From Bacillus sp. OxB-1 (lineage in GTDB: Bacteria; Bacillota; Bacilli; Bacillales_A; Planococcaceae): a DNA stretch of 64,000 nt. Location of the stretch: positions 1,933,001 through 1,997,000 of the forward strand of contig NZ_AP013294.1 in assembly GCF_000829195.1 (NCBI RefSeq), read 5' to 3'. The position numbers were made by a program, and so were the translations under genes. Shown here in pieces: positions 8,044 through 15,768 of the stretch. The notes beneath the pieces are model-generated. The model did no database searches. It worked only from the letters and a program-made list of their open reading frames with translations, and was not told the DNA's origin. The number at the start of each line of letters is the position of its first letter. Within the stretch, counting starts at the first letter, position 1.

Positions 8044-9471
8044 TTGAAAAATAAACAGGAAAATGTTGAGATACATCTATCTTTCTTGATTGACAATTCG
8101 CCCAACCCAAGCGCGATTGTCGACTTTGACGGACGTTTTTTATACGTCAATGACGCGTTTCGCGAACATTTTGGCAAAATCGAGGATGGCAAGCTACCGA
8201 GTATCCTCGCCGATCCGAACGACCCACAATATAATATATATGATTTCCAAGCAATCCAAAAAGCTCCTCTGGAAACCGACATAAATGTAAAGTTGAAATA
8301 TGGTGCTGAGAAATCGGCGAAATTGAAATTCATGCCCATTCCAGATCGACAACAAGCCATTATCATTCTTCAAATCCCTGAAGGAATCGACCTTTCTGAA
8401 AAATCTTATTTGCATGCTTTCCGGAATACCAAATGCTTCATGGTCATTGCGGATAAAGATGGGACCATCCTGAATGTGAATGACAGGAACTTTGAATTCG
8501 TCAATTTGCCAAGGGCTTATTTTACCGGAAGGCCGCTCGATGTCCTGTTTCATTTATTTCCGGATCAATCCGAATCCACTCGCCTTCATCTTCAAAAAGT
8601 GAAAACGTATGGATGTGCGGAAATGTGGAAACGGTTCGAACGGTCAATAGGTGACGTCCGCCATTATCATATTACATCTTTTTATAACTTGGATACAGAA
8701 CAATTTTTAATACGAATCTATGACCAGACCGAGTTAGTTCATCTGGAAGAGAGATTGGCGCATTTCGACTCGCTATCGACAGTCGGCGAACTGGCTGCCA
8801 GCATTGCACATGAAATCCGCAATCCGATGACATCATTAAAGGGGTTCATCCAGTTATTGCGTATTGCGACACCTGAAGATTCCTTGAAATATTTATCGGT
8901 CATCGATGGCGAGATTGAAAGGATGGAATCGATTTTGAGCGAGATGCTGCTGCTGTCCAAACCAGCCATCGCCAAAAAAACGACCTTTTCATTGGAAGTC
9001 CTAGTCAATGACATGATTCAAATCGTCCAACCGAAAGCGCTTATGGACGGGATCACCATTATTCAAAAGGAGACCTCCTTATCGGATACGCAAATTGTCG
9101 GAGATGCCGCTAAATTGAAACAAGCCATCTTGAATTTGTTGAAAAATGCGTTTGAAGCGATTTCCAAGCGGGGGGTCGTGACCGTCAGTATTGACTTGGA
9201 TGAAAAGGATCGGGTTGTCCTGACGATTTCCGACACGGGTAAAGGGATGAGCTTGAAACAGATCAATCAAATGTTCATGCCTTTTGTATCATCGAAGACG
9301 GGTGGAACCGGCCTTGGATTGCCGTTCGTTTTAAAAACGATGGAAAACCATGATGGTGAAATTTCGGTCCGAAGCGAAATCGGCAACGGCACTACTATTT
9401 CCCTGCATTTTCCGTCTGCGAATGAAAAGGTACCCGTGGATGTTTCGCATGCCCGGAAGGTCGTTTCTTGA
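8044..9471 (+). CDS. PAS-domain sensor histidine kinase, sporulation-kinase type
   Basis: A 475-residue soluble kinase with no transmembrane segment. Two PAS-like domains (about 10-110 and 120-230) are followed by a HisKA domain with the phospho-acceptor H256 in SIAHEIRNPM, and a HATPase domain with N box LLKNAFEAI, G1 DTGKGM and G2 GGTGLGLP. No response regulator gene is adjacent, as is typical of the orphan Kin kinases that feed the Spo0 phosphorelay. Its place after ktrD matches B. subtilis kinE, but orthology is uncertain. TTG start with a strong AGGAGG 7 nt upstream. Confidence 0.88.
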   Translation: MKNKQENVEIHLSFLIDNSPNPSAIVDFDGRFLYVNDAFREHFGKIEDGKLPSILADPNDPQYNIYDFQAIQKAPLETDINVKLKYGAEKSAKLKFMPIPDRQQAIIILQIPEGIDLSEKSYLHAFRNTKCFMVIADKDGTILNVNDRNFEFVNLPRAYFTGRPLDVLFHLFPDQSESTRLHLQKVKTYGCAEMWKRFERSIGDVRHYHITSFYNLDTEQFLIRIYDQTELVHLEERLAHFDSLSTVGELAASIAHEIRNPMTSLKGFIQLLRIATPEDSLKYLSVIDGEIERMESILSEMLLLSKPAIAKKTTFSLEVLVNDMIQIVQPKALMDGITIIQKETSLSDTQIVGDAAKLKQAILNLLKNAFEAISKRGVVTVSIDLDEKDRVVLTISDTGKGMSLKQINQMFMPFVSSKTGGTGLGLPFVLKTMENHDGEISVRSEIGNGTTISLHFPSANEKVPVDVSHARKVVS

Positions 9472-9501
9472 AGCTATTATACCATCTTTTCGCTAAGCTT
9501 T

Positions 9502-9531
9502 TTGACATGGAGCGCAGCAAGCCGTTATAAT
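9502..9531 (+). promoter_or_regulatory. SigA-type promoter of mhqR
   Basis: TTGACA (9502-9507) and TATAAT (9526-9531) with an 18-bp spacer, 40 bp upstream of the start codon. Both hexamers match consensus. Confidence 0.85.
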
Positions 9532-9571
9532 TGGAACGAATCTCGTTGAACGGAAAAAAGGTGGTACGAAA

Positions 9572-10012
9572 ATGAATACAGAAATTGAACGTGCCTTAAA
9601 GCTCTATGTGGTCCTCTCAAGATCCAGTAAGGTCATATCTGAAGAGGCGAATAAAACGATTGAGAAGCACGGACTCAACCCGACGGAATTTGCGGTTCTT
9701 GAATTATTGCATCATCGCGGCAGACAGCCGATCCAAAAAATTGGCCAGAAAATATTATTGCGTAGCGGATCGATGACGTATGTGGTGGATAAACTGGAGA
9801 AAAAGGGTTTGTTGCAACGCATCTTTTGCGAAGAGGATAAGCGGATCACCTACATGTCCATCACCAAGGACGGTGTAGAGCTGATCGAATCGATCTTTCC
9901 CGAACATGCGGAGAACATCCGGTCGATCATGTCAGGACTGACGACGGAAGAGCAGGAGACAACCATCCAATTACTGCGGAAACTAGGATTATCCGTCAAA
10001 AATCTATCATGA
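9572..10012 (+). CDS. mhqR: MarR family regulator MhqR (YkvE)
   Basis: A 146-residue winged-helix MarR protein. The stretch from GLNPTEFAVLELL through GSMTYVVDKLEKKGLL is the DNA-binding wing region and closely resembles MhqR of B. subtilis, a repressor of quinone- and catechol-detoxification genes. MhqR has no redox cysteine mechanism established; a cysteine occurs here in FCEEDKR. It is a single gene with a consensus promoter and its own terminator. No target gene is adjacent in this window. The symbol rests on recalled similarity and synteny. Confidence 0.82.
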   Translation: MNTEIERALKLYVVLSRSSKVISEEANKTIEKHGLNPTEFAVLELLHHRGRQPIQKIGQKILLRSGSMTYVVDKLEKKGLLQRIFCEEDKRITYMSITKDGVELIESIFPEHAENIRSIMSGLTTEEQETTIQLLRKLGLSVKNLS

Positions 10013-10014
10013 CG

Positions 10015-10041
10015 CGCCACAGTTTTAGGTGGCGTTTTTTT
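10015..10041 (+). terminator. Terminator of mhqR
   Basis: Short CGCCAC / GTGGCG stem (10015-10020, 10029-10034) directly followed by seven T. Confidence 0.85.
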
Positions 10042-10140
10042 GTTGCTCAGCAAATGATAAAGTCTAAGTCCGTGAAAGCTTTCGAATCGGGCGCATTGAC
10101 TGTCATGCTCCGGGTTGAGTAGGAGCCCTACGCACTTGTT

Positions 10141-10350
10141 ATGTCCAAAGGGGATGAATATCGTGAAGAGAGTAAACATAAAGTTTGGTTTATTCGTAGT
10201 TTTTTTGTTGGGGTCATTGTCTTTGGATATAGAATTTTATTTCCAACCGCTCCTTTTGTATTTTCTGCTATTCTAACGGGTCTATCAGCTTGGGTCGTCG
10301 GTTTGTGGGGGAATAAATTATTTTTAGATCGTAATGATCGTAATGAGTAG
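10141..10350 (+). CDS. Small hypothetical membrane protein
   Basis: A 69-codon frame starting at ATG with a charged N-terminus (about 15 residues), one or two hydrophobic stretches (IRSFFVGVIVFGYRILF, then SAILTGLSAWVVGLW) and a charged tail. Not recognised. Coding support is moderate: GGAG lies 12 nt upstream, a little far, and a terminator follows at once. A shorter overlapping frame starting at GTG 10163 has a nearer AGGGG but gives only 37 residues. It lies between mhqR and a convergent lipoprotein gene. Confidence 0.45.
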   Translation: MSKGDEYREESKHKVWFIRSFFVGVIVFGYRILFPTAPFVFSAILTGLSAWVVGLWGNKLFLDRNDRNE

Positions 10351-10360
10351 GGAATTAAAT

Positions 10361-10405
10361 AAAGGCGGTATGGACGATAAGGATATCATTCATGCCGCCT
10401 TTTTT
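10361..10405. terminator. Bidirectional terminator
   Basis: 12-bp stem AAAGGCGGTATG / CATGCCGCCTTT with one wobble (10361-10372, 10391-10402), T-rich on both sides. It serves the small membrane protein gene and the convergent lipoprotein gene. Confidence 0.85.
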
Positions 10406-10407
10406 AT

Positions 10408-11079
10408 TTATTTCTTTTGTATCGTTTCGCCCATGCGCAGGAAGTTCTCGAAGTGCTTTTCATCCGGGGAATCATAGAAGGTGAGGCGGACCAGTTGGCC
10501 GTTCCGTTCGAAAACGGTGCTCGTCACTGTCACGGAATCCGTTTGTGCAGAATAGGCTACAGCATCTTCGATTCCATCGCCTTTCGGCAGTTTGACTTCA
10601 TCTGTCACTTCCGCCGCAGGTTGACCGTCTGTCGAAGCACTGACGACTTCTTTTGTGTTTTCCAGGAATTCGTCCATTTCGACTTCTGCTGCATCCATCG
10701 TTTCAATTCGCATAAAGATTGAACTATCTTCATCCACCATCAAGCTGTCTCTTCCCGGCTCTTCGCTCGTTAAGCTATAGCCTGGCAGGACGGCCATGGA
10801 ATAATTTTGCTCATCGCTTTCTGTTGGGACGGCATCAGTCAATTCGTCCGTTTCGCCATTGGCCGGTTTTTCGGCATTTTCTTGTCCTTCGGTATCCGTG
10901 GATCCACTTTCCTCGGGCTCCGTATTTTCAGTTGGTGCCCCAGTAGTCGTTTCTTCTACTGCATTTGTAGGCTCTTCCTGTTGTTCGGCCGGATTTTCGT
11001 TTCCGGCCTCCGTTCCACATGCGGCCAGAAGAATTGCGGTTGCAAGTGAAACAGAAAGTAATTTCCATTTGCTTTTCAT
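10408..11079 (-). CDS. Putative lipoprotein with acidic linker
   Basis: A 223-residue exported protein. The signal peptide ends in the lipobox LLAACG, so the mature N-terminus would be a lipid-anchored cysteine at residue 21 on the outer face of the membrane. Residues 25-95 are a Glu/Thr/Pro-rich low-complexity linker without hydrophobic residues, a typical cell-wall spacer. The C-terminal 120 residues (SMAVLPGYSLTSEEPGRDSLM onward) form a compact domain that I do not recognise. The start ATG has AGGAGGGG 7 nt upstream. It stands alone and converges on a shared terminator. Confidence 0.8.
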   Translation of the reverse strand: MKSKWKLLSVSLATAILLAACGTEAGNENPAEQQEEPTNAVEETTTGAPTENTEPEESGSTDTEGQENAEKPANGETDELTDAVPTESDEQNYSMAVLPGYSLTSEEPGRDSLMVDEDSSIFMRIETMDAAEVEMDEFLENTKEVVSASTDGQPAAEVTDEVKLPKGDGIEDAVAYSAQTDSVTVTSTVFERNGQLVRLTFYDSPDEKHFENFLRMGETIQKK

Positions 11080-11126
11080 TGAAAACCCCTCCTTCTACCA
11101 TATGACGCTAGACTGACGTGAAAGTT

Positions 11127-11315
11127 TCACTTTTCATTTCCATGGATGATCTTGTATCGTTTGTGATTGACGACCGTTTTCTCTTCCAGTTCCAGTTCAT
11201 CGAAGTTTTCCATATATGTGAGGTCGACAATGACCGAGTTCTCATTCACTTTTTCCACAATCCCTTGCAGTCCGTCTTTGAACTCTATAATATTTCCCAC
11301 TTCAGCAATATTCAT
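11127..11315 (-). CDS. ykvS: YkvS family small protein (DUF2187)
   Basis: A 62-residue protein of the YkvS/DUF2187 family with a KOW-like beta fold pattern: GNIIEFKDGLQGIVEKVNENSVIVDLTY is split over the barrel strands, followed by EKTVVNHKRYKII. The start is the ATG at 11315 because AAAAGGAG sits 9 nt before it. The ATG at 11324 touches the same GGAG and cannot use it. Function unknown; conserved in Bacillales and found in the same neighbourhood in B. subtilis. Confidence 0.85.
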   Translation of the reverse strand: MNIAEVGNIIEFKDGLQGIVEKVNENSVIVDLTYMENFDELELEEKTVVNHKRYKIIHGNEK

Positions 11316-11464
11316 AGATCGCATCTCCTTTTCACTTACCGATTCTTAGAGGCGGTTCACGTTTACCTCTCTAGTTTGCCTTAAAATAGAATGAAGGTAA
11401 AGGGTTTTCTTTGGAGTCGTACGCAGTTGGCAAAAGTTTCCGGTAATTTCCAGGATGTGTTTCT

Positions 11465-11493
11465 TTGTATGGATTAAAGGGTAGGTATATAAT
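11465..11493 (+). promoter_or_regulatory. Promoter of the Spo0E-like gene
   Basis: TTGTAT (11465-11470) and TATAAT (11488-11493) with a 17-bp spacer, 43 bp upstream of the proposed start. Confidence 0.6.
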
Positions 11494-11535
11494 TAGGGAA
11501 TTAGCCATAATTTAGAAGGGTCGGGGGAAATCAGT

Positions 11536-11697
11536 TTGAATTGTAGCTTAGATAAGAGGATTGAACAGGTCAGGATTGAGATGATTAAGGCTGTGGAACG
11601 GCTAGGGATGACTTCTAAAGAGACAATTGAAATCAGCCAAAAGTTGGATGAGTTGATTAATCAATCGATCCATCAAAAAAACACGGACAAATGGTAA
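11536..11697 (+). CDS. Spo0E-like aspartyl-phosphate phosphatase
   Basis: A 53-codon gene starting with TTG, 6 nt after the sequence GGGGGAAA. The protein is a predicted two-helix hairpin with the family signature SQKLDELI near residues 34-41, as in Spo0E, YisI and YnzD. These proteins dephosphorylate Spo0A~P and delay sporulation. Its location between the kinase/mhqR/ykvS region and ykwC parallels spo0E in B. subtilis, but the length is nearer to the short paralogues. A promoter precedes it. No hairpin directly follows, so transcription may run to the terminator at 11882. Confidence 0.85.
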   Translation: MNCSLDKRIEQVRIEMIKAVERLGMTSKETIEISQKLDELINQSIHQKNTDKW

Positions 11698-11881
11698 TGA
11701 TGATTTCGGCGATCGAGTCATGTAAGCAAGGCTGAGGCATCATAGGTCGGATAAATGAACTTCATGAAAAATTATATCGAATAAAAAAGATTTAAAAAAA
11801 TGTTGAAAAAGATGTTTAGGAAGTAAACAAAGCGGGGACATTATAAATGAACACAGCAACATTCTCATTTCCCCCTTTTGT

Positions 11882-11918
11882 GGACGGACCCTCTCCGGAG
11901 GATCCGTCCTCTTTTTTT
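11882..11918 (+). terminator. Terminator with no gene immediately upstream
   Basis: 7-bp GGACGGA / TCCGTCC stem (11882-11888, 11903-11909), with partly paired interior, followed by CTTTTTTT. It lies 185 bp past the Spo0E-like stop codon. A C-rich stretch (CCCCC at 11871-11875) precedes the stem. Confidence 0.8.
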
Positions 11919-11994
11919 GTCGGAATTGGAGTGGAAAGTGTCGGAAACTTTGTTACGATGGGAAGAGGTCAAGAACTAAAGGGGGAATGGTCGG

Positions 11995-12867
11995 ATGGAG
12001 AAGAAACGGATCGCTTTCATCGGCACCGGGGTGATGGGTGCCAGCATCGTGAGACATTTGCTAGCCGCAGAACATGAGATAATATTGTACACTCGGACGA
12101 AAAGCAAGGCGGAGCCACTCATGAAAGAGGGGGCCAAGTGGGCGAGCACGGTACTGGAAGCGGTGACGGGCGCGGATGTAGTCTTTACAATGGTCGGACT
12201 GCCGCAAGATGTCGAGGAAGTCTATTATGGACCAGAAGGGGTCTTCTCAGCCCGGGAAGAGGGCCAAGTGCTCGTAGACCTGACGACATCGAGCCCTTCT
12301 TTAGCAAAACGAATCGCAAAAGATGCACAAGAAAGAGGCATGGCTGCGATGGATGCACCGGTATCGGGAGGGGACGTCGGGGCGCAAAACGGCACATTAT
12401 CCATCATGTGTGGCGGAAAGCTGCAAGTGTTCGAAGAGATATTGCCGATCTTATCCCTATTTGGAAAGCAGATCATCTATCAAGGGGGGCCGGGAGCCGG
12501 ACAACATACGAAGATGGCGAACCAGATCGCCATTGCGACAAACATGATCGGCGTCTGCGAAGCCATATCGTATGCACGACAAGCGGGACTTGATCCGGAA
12601 GTTGTGCTGGCATCGATTACGTCAGGTGCAGCCGGTTCCTGGTCATTGTCCAATCTAGGTCCACGGATGCTGCAAGGGGATTTCGAGCCTGGATTTTATG
12701 TCAAACATTTTCTGAAAGACATGGACATTGCGCTGAAAGAAGCGGAATTATTGGAATTGCATTTGCCTGGACTTCAAATGGCGAGGGACATGTATAATGA
12801 ATTGGTCGGGCAAGGATGTGGGGAGAAAGGAACGCAAGTGCTTTTCAAGCGATATGAGGGACAGTGA
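11995..12867 (+). CDS. ykwC: NAD(P)-dependent beta-hydroxyacid dehydrogenase YkwC
   Basis: A 290-residue protein of the 3-hydroxyisobutyrate/6-phosphogluconate dehydrogenase family. It has an N-terminal Rossmann motif IGTGVMGASI, the substrate-binding signature DAPVSGGDVGAQNGTLSIM, and the catalytic lysine motif GAGQHTKMANQ. The C-terminal helical domain includes GAAGSWSLSNLGPRM. The sequence closely recalls YkwC of B. subtilis, whose physiological substrate is not firmly known. A single gene followed by a terminator and facing ykyB. Confidence 0.88.
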   Translation: MEKKRIAFIGTGVMGASIVRHLLAAEHEIILYTRTKSKAEPLMKEGAKWASTVLEAVTGADVVFTMVGLPQDVEEVYYGPEGVFSAREEGQVLVDLTTSSPSLAKRIAKDAQERGMAAMDAPVSGGDVGAQNGTLSIMCGGKLQVFEEILPILSLFGKQIIYQGGPGAGQHTKMANQIAIATNMIGVCEAISYARQAGLDPEVVLASITSGAAGSWSLSNLGPRMLQGDFEPGFYVKHFLKDMDIALKEAELLELHLPGLQMARDMYNELVGQGCGEKGTQVLFKRYEGQ

Positions 12868-12872
12868 GTGGC

Positions 12873-12912
12873 GTCGATCCGCCTGCAAAGGGACGGATCG
12901 ACTTTTTATTTT
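12873..12912 (+). terminator. Terminator of ykwC
   Basis: 9-bp stem GTCGATCCG / CGGATCGAC (12873-12881, 12894-12902) followed by TTTTTATTTT. The tail overlaps the stop codon of the convergent ykyB gene. Confidence 0.88.
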
Positions 12913-13373
12913 CCGTCCAAATAGGAAGAGCGGAAACCTTGTGTATTGTTCACCCGTCGGACTTTTTGCTTCACGACAGGTCGCTTCGGCTTTTCCTCCC
13001 TTTCCGGTTGGAAGCCGAGGAAGTGGGTCAAGAGGTTGCGCGCTTCGTTCAAACTCATTCGCTCCTGCGGGTTCCGGGAGTTCCGGTCTTGTTCGCCGAG
13101 GTGTGGAAGAGAAAGGAAATCTTCTTTTTCAGGGATGGTATGGAAGAGGAAATCTTGACATTGGACAAGCACCGTGGAATGTTGTTTGCTCTGTTTCGGA
13201 TTGTCGACGAAATGCAGGCCGATCTTCTCCGCCAATCCTTCGCGGATCAGTTTATCGAGCGCCATCTTTTTCAGCGTATATAGTTGCCGATTATCCGTCG
13301 CCGTTTTTGCATGCCGGTTGACTACATAAATGGCAATGGCCAATTGTCGAACCGATTGATGATTTCGTTTCAA
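12906..13373 (-). CDS. ykyB: YkyB family protein
   Basis: A 155-residue protein of the YkyB family, conserved in Bacillales and of unknown function. Recognisable blocks are YVVNRHAKTA, KKMALDKLI and MSLNEARNLL. The start is set at TTG 13373: a perfect AGGAGG lies 6 nt upstream of it, inside the longer frame that begins at ATG 13394, so the upstream ATGs cannot be the real start. The C-terminal 30 residues are basic and probably disordered. Convergent with ykwC, as in the related B. subtilis neighbourhood. Confidence 0.82.
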   Translation of the reverse strand: MKRNHQSVRQLAIAIYVVNRHAKTATDNRQLYTLKKMALDKLIREGLAEKIGLHFVDNPKQSKQHSTVLVQCQDFLFHTIPEKEDFLSLPHLGEQDRNSRNPQERMSLNEARNLLTHFLGFQPEREEKPKRPVVKQKVRRVNNTQGFRSSYLDGK

Positions 13374-13573
13374 TAGAATCCTCCTGTTCATCATGATATT
13401 CGTCTAATCCCAAACTTTATCGTACCAAAAAGACGAACGAGTGTAAATATTTCGACAAGAAAAGATAAGAAACTGCTATATTTACGGAAGAATTGATAGT
13501 ATACTAGATTTGGATAGGAGAAAATTCCCTCCCAATTCTTATGTTGAATTCGTACGGTAGGACGGAGGCGCCC

Positions 13574-15628
13574 ATGGGATATTTAGATGCGACACAACCA
13601 TTTGACCAGATACTGTCATCTTCATTATCCGATAGCCCCTTTCATATGGTGACGCTGATCGGGAAGAATGATCGGGATGAGTTTGACGTTCTATACAGCA
13701 ATCAATTGGCCCAACGACATTTCCAGCAGTCGGCCGGTATTCCGGCTTCCGATTTTTTCGGAGGTCTATGGAAGCCGATCAAGTCAACACTGAGGAAATT
13801 GCTTTCGCAAGGCTATAAACAGACAGAAATCGAGTGGAAGAGCGAAGGCATTACCACGTTGTACGAGCTTTACTTGCAGACCGGTCAGCTGGAATGCGGC
13901 AAAGCCGTCATTGTTTTGGAAATAAATGAACGGCAAGACTTGGCTGCCGAACGGGAGAACCGAACGGAGCTTGAACATAAATATATGTCTTTTATCGACC
14001 GCAATTTAGATCCGATTTTTACAATCGGCAGGGACTATGCGACCATGTATTCCAATGAAGCGGTATACGAAGTGTACGGATACCGGCAGAAGGAAGTGTC
14101 GGGGCGGTCCATTTTGAACTTGCTGGACGATGAAAAAGCGAGTGAATTCAAATATGTCATTGCCCGGGCATTAGGCGGGGAAACTGTTGAAATGGACGAT
14201 GTTTCATTCCGCCATAAGAATGGGCATCTGCTCCCAACTTATTTGAAAGCAATCCCGATCCTAATGGATGGATATGTCAATGAAATCCATCTTCTATTGC
14301 GGGATACCTCGTTGCATCAGGAAAACAATGAAAAATTGCATTTCCTGTCGAATCATGACCAATTGACGGGGCTTTGGAATCGGAATGCGATGAAGTCCCA
14401 TTTTGCAGAGGATGCAGCCTACGCGCAACGGGCAGAGGAGAGTTTGGCCTTTCTGCACTTAGGGTTGGATCGGTTCAAGTTGATCAATGAATCGCTCGGA
14501 CATACCGGAGCGGACGAAATTTTGAAGATCGTCGCCGATCGCTTGAAGAAGATTTGCCCGGCGACGGCAAAGTTATATCGCAAAAGCGGCGATGAATTCA
14601 TCATGACCTTGTCGAATCATACGACGGCCAAGACGGAAAAACTATCGCAGCAAATTTTAGGAGATTTCGCCAAGCCGTTTTATTATAATCACCAGGAATA
14701 TTTCATTTCGGCTTCATTGGGCATTGCCATCTATCCGGAGGATGGCAAGACTCTTGAAGATTTGTTGAGGAAATCGGAACAGGCGCTTCGGTTCGTGAAG
14801 CAGCGGGGGCGTTCCCATTACCGGTTTTATCAAGACCGCATGAATTCGACCTTCCCGGATGAGGCACTGATGGAGTCACATCTCCGGAGAGCGATCGAGT
14901 TGGATGAGCTGTCTGTGCATTACCAGCCGCAGGTCGACTTGCGGACTGGCCAAATCAGCAGTTTCGAAGCATTGCTCCGTTGGAATAACCGGAAATTCGG
15001 CTTCGTGTCGCCGGGGCAGTTCATCCCTATTTTAGAGGAATCGGGATTGATCCATGAAATCGGCGATTGGGTGCTGGATCAGGTCTGTCGGCAATTGAAG
15101 GAATGGCAGAAAAAGAAATTCCGGTTCGTCCGGATTGCGGTCAATATTTCTCCGCAGCAATTCCGGCTGGAGACGTTCATCGACAAAGTGAAAAAGAAAA
15201 TCATAGACTACGACATCGCCCCTTCTTCGCTGGAAGTGGAAATCACCGAGAGCTCATTGACCGACATGGATGAGACGATCAGTACGTTGAATGAGTTGAA
15301 GAAGATTGGCGTGACGATTGCGGTCGACGATTTCGGTACAGGATATTCGTCCCTCAGTTATTTAAAGCAGTATCCGATTGATATTATCAAAATTGATCGT
15401 TCCTTTATTAAAGATATCGAAACGGATGCCAAAAACGCGGCCATTGCCCGTACGATCATCAATCTGGCGCATAACCTCGGAATGGATGTTATTGCAGAAG
15501 GTGTCGAAAAAGAGTTGCAAGCCCAAATTCTGTTGGAAGCCAATTGCTTTAAAGCGCAAGGTTTCCTTTATAGTAAAGCAGTGCCGGCGGAAGTGATCGT
15601 GGAAAAGTATTTCTCCGCAATTCTATAA
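13574..15628 (+). CDS. Cyclic-di-GMP turnover protein, PAS-GGDEF-EAL
   Basis: A 684-residue cytosolic protein. It has PAS-type sensor domains (residues about 10-120 and 130-250), a GGDEF domain starting at HDQLTGLWNRNAM, and a C-terminal EAL domain. The EAL catalytic set is complete: EALLRW, NISPQQF, EITESSL, DDFGTGYSS, KIDRSF and AEGVE, so it is probably an active c-di-GMP phosphodiesterase. The GGDEF core reads KSGDEF, with serine in the first position; weak cyclase activity or a regulatory GTP-binding role is possible. The start at 13574 is preferred over ATG 13541 because GGAGG lies 5 nt upstream. It stands near the position of the EAL gene ykuI in B. subtilis but has a different domain layout. 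Confidence 0.9.
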   Translation: MGYLDATQPFDQILSSSLSDSPFHMVTLIGKNDRDEFDVLYSNQLAQRHFQQSAGIPASDFFGGLWKPIKSTLRKLLSQGYKQTEIEWKSEGITTLYELYLQTGQLECGKAVIVLEINERQDLAAERENRTELEHKYMSFIDRNLDPIFTIGRDYATMYSNEAVYEVYGYRQKEVSGRSILNLLDDEKASEFKYVIARALGGETVEMDDVSFRHKNGHLLPTYLKAIPILMDGYVNEIHLLLRDTSLHQENNEKLHFLSNHDQLTGLWNRNAMKSHFAEDAAYAQRAEESLAFLHLGLDRFKLINESLGHTGADEILKIVADRLKKICPATAKLYRKSGDEFIMTLSNHTTAKTEKLSQQILGDFAKPFYYNHQEYFISASLGIAIYPEDGKTLEDLLRKSEQALRFVKQRGRSHYRFYQDRMNSTFPDEALMESHLRRAIELDELSVHYQPQVDLRTGQISSFEALLRWNNRKFGFVSPGQFIPILEESGLIHEIGDWVLDQVCRQLKEWQKKKFRFVRIAVNISPQQFRLETFIDKVKKKIIDYDIAPSSLEVEITESSLTDMDETISTLNELKKIGVTIAVDDFGTGYSSLSYLKQYPIDIIKIDRSFIKDIETDAKNAAIARTIINLAHNLGMDVIAEGVEKELQAQILLEANCFKAQGFLYSKAVPAEVIVEKYFSAIL

Positions 15629-15631
15629 TTG

Positions 15632-15664
15632 AAACGGATGACTAAATCAGTCATCCGTTTTTTT
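15632..15664 (+). terminator. Terminator of the GGDEF-EAL gene
   Basis: 12-bp perfect stem AAACGGATGACT / AGTCATCCGTTT with a 5-nt loop, followed by a T run. Confidence 0.93.
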
Positions 15665-15728
15665 GAGTATCAAAAAGAATGAAAATTGCATAATTTCTCT
15701 CGTAAAACATGGAGCTTAATGGTATTAT

Positions 15729-15748
15729 ATGAATGAATAGTCATTCAT
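15729..15748 (+). promoter_or_regulatory. FadR operator upstream of fadH
   Basis: Palindrome ATGAATGA-ATAG-TCATTCAT, 20 bp upstream of the fadH start. It matches the B. subtilis FadR box TGAATGAnTAnTCATTCA at every fixed position and overlaps or immediately follows the probable -10 (TATTAT at 15723-15728). This predicts repression by FadR and release by long-chain acyl-CoA. Confidence 0.88.
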
Positions 15749-15768
15749 TGTGATAAGGGGGAATTGAT

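Noticed and set aside
11847..12077. 76-codon frame starting at ATG 11847
   Set aside because: Runs through a strong terminator and into ykwC; no ribosome site.
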